Shown here piece after piece: positions 13,210 through 16,250 of a stretch of DNA of 16,250 bases. Position 1 is the stretch's first letter. The number at the start of each line of letters is the position of its first letter. Origin of the DNA: Bacteroidales bacterium (GTDB taxonomy: Bacteria > Bacteroidota > Bacteroidia > Bacteroidales > P3); contig SFPR01000041.1 in NCBI GenBank assembly GCA_004551865.1, forward strand, positions 1 to 16,250. The letters run 5' to 3'. The notes below the pieces were generated by a model. The model was not told where the DNA came from and ran no database searches. It saw nothing but the letters and a program-made list of their open reading frames with translations. The translations under genes were made by a program, and so were the position numbers.

Positions 13210-14892
13210 ATGGCAGCAGAAGATAAAAAGATAATATTTTCGATGGTAGGGGTGGGAAAACTCATTCCTCCTTCGAGACAAATTCTCAAAGATATATATT
13301 TGTCCTTCTATTACGGAGCAAAAATAGGTATCATAGGCTTGAATGGTTCGGGCAAATCTACTCTCTTGAAAATTATTGCAGGAGTTGATAAGTCGCATCA
13401 GGGAGAAGTTCATTTTTCTCCGGGATACTCTGTGGGCTATCTTGAACAAGAGCCGCAGTTGGACGACAGCAAGACGGTGAAAGAGGTTGTTATGGAAGGC
13501 GTAAAGGAAGTTGCCGACCTTATTGCCGAATACGAAAAGGTCAATATGCAGTTTTGTGAACCCATGGACGACAACCAAATGGCAGCATTGATTGAACGTC
13601 AGGGTGAATTGACCGAACTTATGGAACAACATGATGCTTGGAATCTTGACAATAAGTTGGAAAGAGCGATGGATGCACTGAATTGTCCGCCGGATGATGC
13701 TTTGATTAAGAACCTTTCGGGAGGAGAGCGTAGAAGGGTGGCACTTTGTCGCATTCTTTTACAAGAACCTGACATTTTGTTGCTTGACGAGCCTACCAAC
13801 CATTTAGATGCCGAGAGTATAGACTGGTTGGAGCAACATCTTCAACAATACAAAGGTACTGTAATTGCAGTTACACATGACCGTTACTTCCTTGACCATG
13901 TTGCGGGCTGGATTTTGGAACTTGACCGTGGCGAGGGAATACCTTGGGAGGGCAATTATTCATCTTGGCTTGAACAGAAAACTCGCCGCCTTGCAATGGA
14001 AGAAAAGCAAGAGAGTAAACGCAAAAAGACACTTCAAAGAGAATTGGAGTGGGTTAAGATGACCCCGAAAGCACGTCAAGCAAAAGGAAAAGCACGTCTG
14101 TCTTCGTACGAACGAATGATGAATGAGGACGTAAGAGAAAAAGAAGAGAAGTTGGAAATCTTTATTCCAAATGGTCCAAGGCTCGGCGACAGAGTATTGG
14201 ATGCCAAGGGAATAACAAAAGCCTATGGAGAGAAAATTTTGTTTGAGAATTTGACGTTCTCGCTCCCTGTTGCAGGCATTGTGGGTGTCATTGGAGCTAA
14301 CGGAGCAGGCAAGACAACGCTCTTTCGTATGATAATGGGCTTGGAAAAGCCTGACAGCGGAACATTTGAAGTCGGTCCGACGGTAAAAATCGGCTATATA
14401 GACCAACAACACAGCGAAATAGACCCGCAAAAGACCGTTTGGGAAACAATATCCGGCGGTAATGAGCAAATATCTTTGGGAGGCAGGTTGGTCAATTCGA
14501 GAGCTTACGTTTCCAGATTTAACTTCTCGGGTACTGATCAGAACAAGAAAACTGAAATCCTTTCGGGAGGAGAGCGAAATCGTATGCATCTTGCAATGAC
14601 ATTGAAGAGTGAGGCAAATGTATTGCTGTTAGATGAGCCTACAAACGACATTGACGTAAACACACTTCGTGCATTGGAAGAAGGATTGGAGAATTTTGCA
14701 GGCTGTGCCGTGGTAATATCTCACGATCGCTGGTTTTTGGACCGAATTGCTACACATATATTGGCATTTGAGGGCGATTCACAAGTTTATTTCTTTGAAG
14801 GGTCATATTCCGAATACGAAGAGAACAAGAAAAAACGTTTAGGGGATACAACTCCTAAGCGAATGAAATATAAGAAATTGATAGTTAGTTAA
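13210..14892 (+). CDS. ettA: ABC-F ribosome-associated ATPase EttA
   Basis: EttA binds the ribosomal E site and gates entry into elongation according to ATP/ADP ratio. The 560-residue protein has two ABC domains without membrane segments. Domain 1 has Walker A GLNGSGKS (43-50), signature LSGGERRR (169-176) and Walker B LLLDEPTNHLD (190-200). Domain 2 has GANGAGKT (362-369), LSGGERNR (451-458) and LLLDEPTNDID (472-482), with catalytic glutamates E194 and E476. The linker MTPKARQAKGKARLSSYERM (284-303) and the segment GEGIPWEGNYSSWLEQK (241-257) are EttA-specific and separate it from Uup, YheS or resistance ABC-F proteins. The C-terminus ends soon after the second domain, as in EttA. It lies 35 bp after recJ and 22 bp before the ferredoxin gene, on one strand with short gaps, so co-transcription is likely. 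Confidence 0.96.
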   Translation: MAAEDKKIIFSMVGVGKLIPPSRQILKDIYLSFYYGAKIGIIGLNGSGKSTLLKIIAGVDKSHQGEVHFSPGYSVGYLEQEPQLDDSKTVKEVVMEGVKEVADLIAEYEKVNMQFCEPMDDNQMAALIERQGELTELMEQHDAWNLDNKLERAMDALNCPPDDALIKNLSGGERRRVALCRILLQEPDILLLDEPTNHLDAESIDWLEQHLQQYKGTVIAVTHDRYFLDHVAGWILELDRGEGIPWEGNYSSWLEQKTRRLAMEEKQESKRKKTLQRELEWVKMTPKARQAKGKARLSSYERMMNEDVREKEEKLEIFIPNGPRLGDRVLDAKGITKAYGEKILFENLTFSLPVAGIVGVIGANGAGKTTLFRMIMGLEKPDSGTFEVGPTVKIGYIDQQHSEIDPQKTVWETISGGNEQISLGGRLVNSRAYVSRFNFSGTDQNKKTEILSGGERNRMHLAMTLKSEANVLLLDEPTNDIDVNTLRALEEGLENFAGCAVVISHDRWFLDRIATHILAFEGDSQVYFFEGSYSEYEENKKKRLGDTTPKRMKYKKLIVS

Positions 14893-14914
14893 ACCAAAAC
14901 AAAAAAACAAAGAT

Positions 14915-15163
14915 ATGGAAGACAAGAAAGAAATCGTAATCTGTTTGGGTAGTTCTTGCTTTGCAAGAGGAAACAACAAAAATCTTGAATTTATTCAAGA
15001 GTATTTGAAGGTTAACAACTTGAAAGGCAAGATTACTTTCAAGGGACAGTTGTGTTCGCAACAATGTAGCAAGGGTCCTGTTGTCATAATTGACGGAGAA
15101 ATGTTTACAGACGTGAACAAAACAAAACTCATGGAGATATTGAATAGTAAATTCGGTTTGTAA
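14915..15163 (+). CDS. Thioredoxin-like [2Fe-2S] ferredoxin
   Basis: This small 82-residue protein corresponds to the thioredoxin-like [2Fe-2S] domain found at the C-terminus of NuoE and in HndA-type hydrogenase subunits. Four cysteines at C10, C15, C47 and C51 follow the family pattern C-x4-C then C-x3-C (CLGSSC, and QLCSQQCSKGP). The strand-helix-strand pattern and the closing helix (NKTKLMEILNSKF) fit the fold. It would carry electrons in the cytosol. It begins 22 bp after ettA and ends 14 bp before the [FeFe]-hydrogenase-domain gene. That pairing is recurrent in anaerobes, including Bacteroidales, and suggests it is the direct electron donor or acceptor of the downstream protein. Confidence 0.9.
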   Translation: MEDKKEIVICLGSSCFARGNNKNLEFIQEYLKVNNLKGKITFKGQLCSQQCSKGPVVIIDGEMFTDVNKTKLMEILNSKFGL

Positions 15164-15177
15164 TAACTATTGTCATT

Positions 15178-16250
15178 ATGAATAAACTGCCACCTGTCTA
15201 TACAGAGGAAAATGATTGCCGAGATTGTTACAAATGTATCAAGGCTTGTCCGGTCAAAGCAATAAAAATAGAATCCGGTTCGGCATCCATTATCCCCGAA
15301 TTATGCATATATTGCGGCAAATGTACTCTTATATGTCCGGCAAATGCCAAGAAGGTGAGAAACGATTTGAGGGAGTTGAAACAATCGTTGATGAGAAAAG
15401 AGAAAATCATAGTTTCTCTTGCACCAAGCTACCTTAGCGAATATTCGGACGTAAATGTGCATAACCTCTTGGCTGCATTCAGAGAAGCCGGATTTTGGAA
15501 AGTTTCACAGACTGCAATAGGTGCAGAAAAGGTTGCCGAAGAAACAAAGAAATGGTTGGATAATCAGCCGAACGGAGTCTATATTTCTTCATGTTGTCCC
15601 TCAGCTGTACAGCTTGTAAAGAAGTATTATCCCGATTGTGCAGCCACAATAGCTCCTGTTTATTCGCCAATGGTGGCACATGCTGCCTTTTTGAAAGAGA
15701 TATGTCCCGATGCAAAGGTCGCATTTGTCGGTCCGTGTGCAGCAAAGAAGAGCGAGATTGACGAATTTGGGGACAAAATTGATTTCGTTTTGACTTTCAA
15801 AGAGATAAGAGAGCTGTTTGAAGACATGGGAATTGATTTTGAGTTTATGAAACCAACTTCCGAAGACGTTTTCTTTCCATTTGCGGCAACTCGTGGCAAC
15901 CTTTATCCGATTGACGGTGGCATGTTGGCAAATATGATAAACTCAATCACTACCGTAGAGGCAAGAATCAATCATAACATGGGCGATGTCTGTGTTCGTT
16001 ATATGACCTTTTCGGGAGTTGAAAACATAAAAGAGATACTCGAAGACACAAAAGAGTTATCTCAAAATTGCAAAACCTTCCTTGAATTGATGGCATGCGA
16101 CGGCGGTTGCATAAAAGGACCTTGTTCAAACGTAAATAATTCGTCTGCATCGAAAAGAGTAAAAGTTCTTCAGGGCGTTGAAACAGGTCCTACCAACAAT
16201 ACCTACAAAGAAACGTACGATAATCTTGATATTTATACGGATTATTCATA
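15178..16250 (+). CDS. [FeFe]-hydrogenase-domain protein, probably sensory/HfsB-like (3' partial)
   Basis: The frame opens at the ATG at 15178 and stays open to the window end (357 codons), so the C-terminus is missing. Two [4Fe-4S] ferredoxin motifs come first (C14, C17, C20, C24 and C43, C46, C49, C53). The [FeFe]-hydrogenase large-subunit domain follows. L1 is SSCCPS (137-142, where catalytic HydA has TSCCPGW), L2 is VGPCAAKKSE (184-193) and L3 is ELMACDGGCIKGPC (303-316). All cysteines that hold the H cluster and its [4Fe-4S] part can be assigned (C139, C187, C307, C311). L1 and L2 deviate from the catalytic HydA consensus and L3 ends in GPC, as in the sensory (HydS/group C) or HfsB-type proteins, which often carry a C-terminal PAS domain and sit next to a SpoIIE phosphatase or kinase. 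Assignment to that subgroup is an inference, because the deciding C-terminus is outside the window. Confidence 0.9.
   Translation, partial: MNKLPPVYTEENDCRDCYKCIKACPVKAIKIESGSASIIPELCIYCGKCTLICPANAKKVRNDLRELKQSLMRKEKIIVSLAPSYLSEYSDVNVHNLLAAFREAGFWKVSQTAIGAEKVAEETKKWLDNQPNGVYISSCCPSAVQLVKKYYPDCAATIAPVYSPMVAHAAFLKEICPDAKVAFVGPCAAKKSEIDEFGDKIDFVLTFKEIRELFEDMGIDFEFMKPTSEDVFFPFAATRGNLYPIDGGMLANMINSITTVEARINHNMGDVCVRYMTFSGVENIKEILEDTKELSQNCKTFLELMACDGGCIKGPCSNVNNSSASKRVKVLQGVETGPTNNTYKETYDNLDIYTDYS

Overview
The window reads as chromosomal core sequence from a member of the Bacteroidota, most likely an anaerobic Bacteroidales-type bacterium. The DNA is AT-rich and genes mostly lack strong Shine-Dalgarno sites. 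Two promoters fit the Bacteroidota TTTG-N19-TAnnTTTG pattern, there are several signal-peptide-bearing outer-membrane-type proteins, and an [FeFe]-hydrogenase-like gene lies at the right end.

Layout. (1) 1-2875, plus strand: a closely spaced trio, namely a 5'-truncated coiled-coil/beta-barrel-like protein, an MTA/SAH deaminase (mtaD) and a secreted SUMF1-fold protein, ending at a rho-independent terminator. (2) 3029-3739, minus strand: yebC, convergent with the trio and with its own terminator. (3) 3934-6077, plus strand: two exported proteins, one with a Lys/Glu-rich coiled-coil tail and one predicted outer-membrane barrel, behind a well-matched promoter. (4) 6196-10964, minus strand: five tightly packed genes transcribed in the order trmH-like methyltransferase, tex, a PorT-like barrel, coaD and a flavin reductase. 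(5) 11399 to the end, plus strand: recJ, ettA, a thioredoxin-like [2Fe-2S] ferredoxin and a [FeFe]-hydrogenase-domain protein cut by the window edge. The last two form a recognised redox/sensory pair; recJ and ettA are housekeeping genes that may share their transcript.

The most unusual feature is a dispersed palindromic repeat. A 13-bp core, RAAACGSCGTTTY (AAAACG and CGTTTT arms around one central C or G), occurs at four places. There is a four-core array between convergent genes (6102-6188) that can fold into one long two-stage hairpin. A second four-core array lies inside the tex reading frame (9575-9650), where the cores are exactly 21 nt apart and encode a seven-residue K-T-A/P-F peptide repeat in place of a normally conserved stretch of Tex. 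A degenerate pair overlaps a promoter (3846-3878) and a single core lies in the 434-bp divergent intergenic region (11045-11057). Cores are conserved while the 7-9 nt between them are not, and the core has no stop codon in any of six frames. The pattern resembles a protein-coding-compatible palindromic element such as the Rickettsia palindromic elements, but I do not recognise this family.

A second regulatory candidate is a 10-bp inverted repeat (9 of 10 matching) that brackets the predicted recJ promoter. No tRNA, rRNA, CRISPR array, transposase or phage gene was seen.
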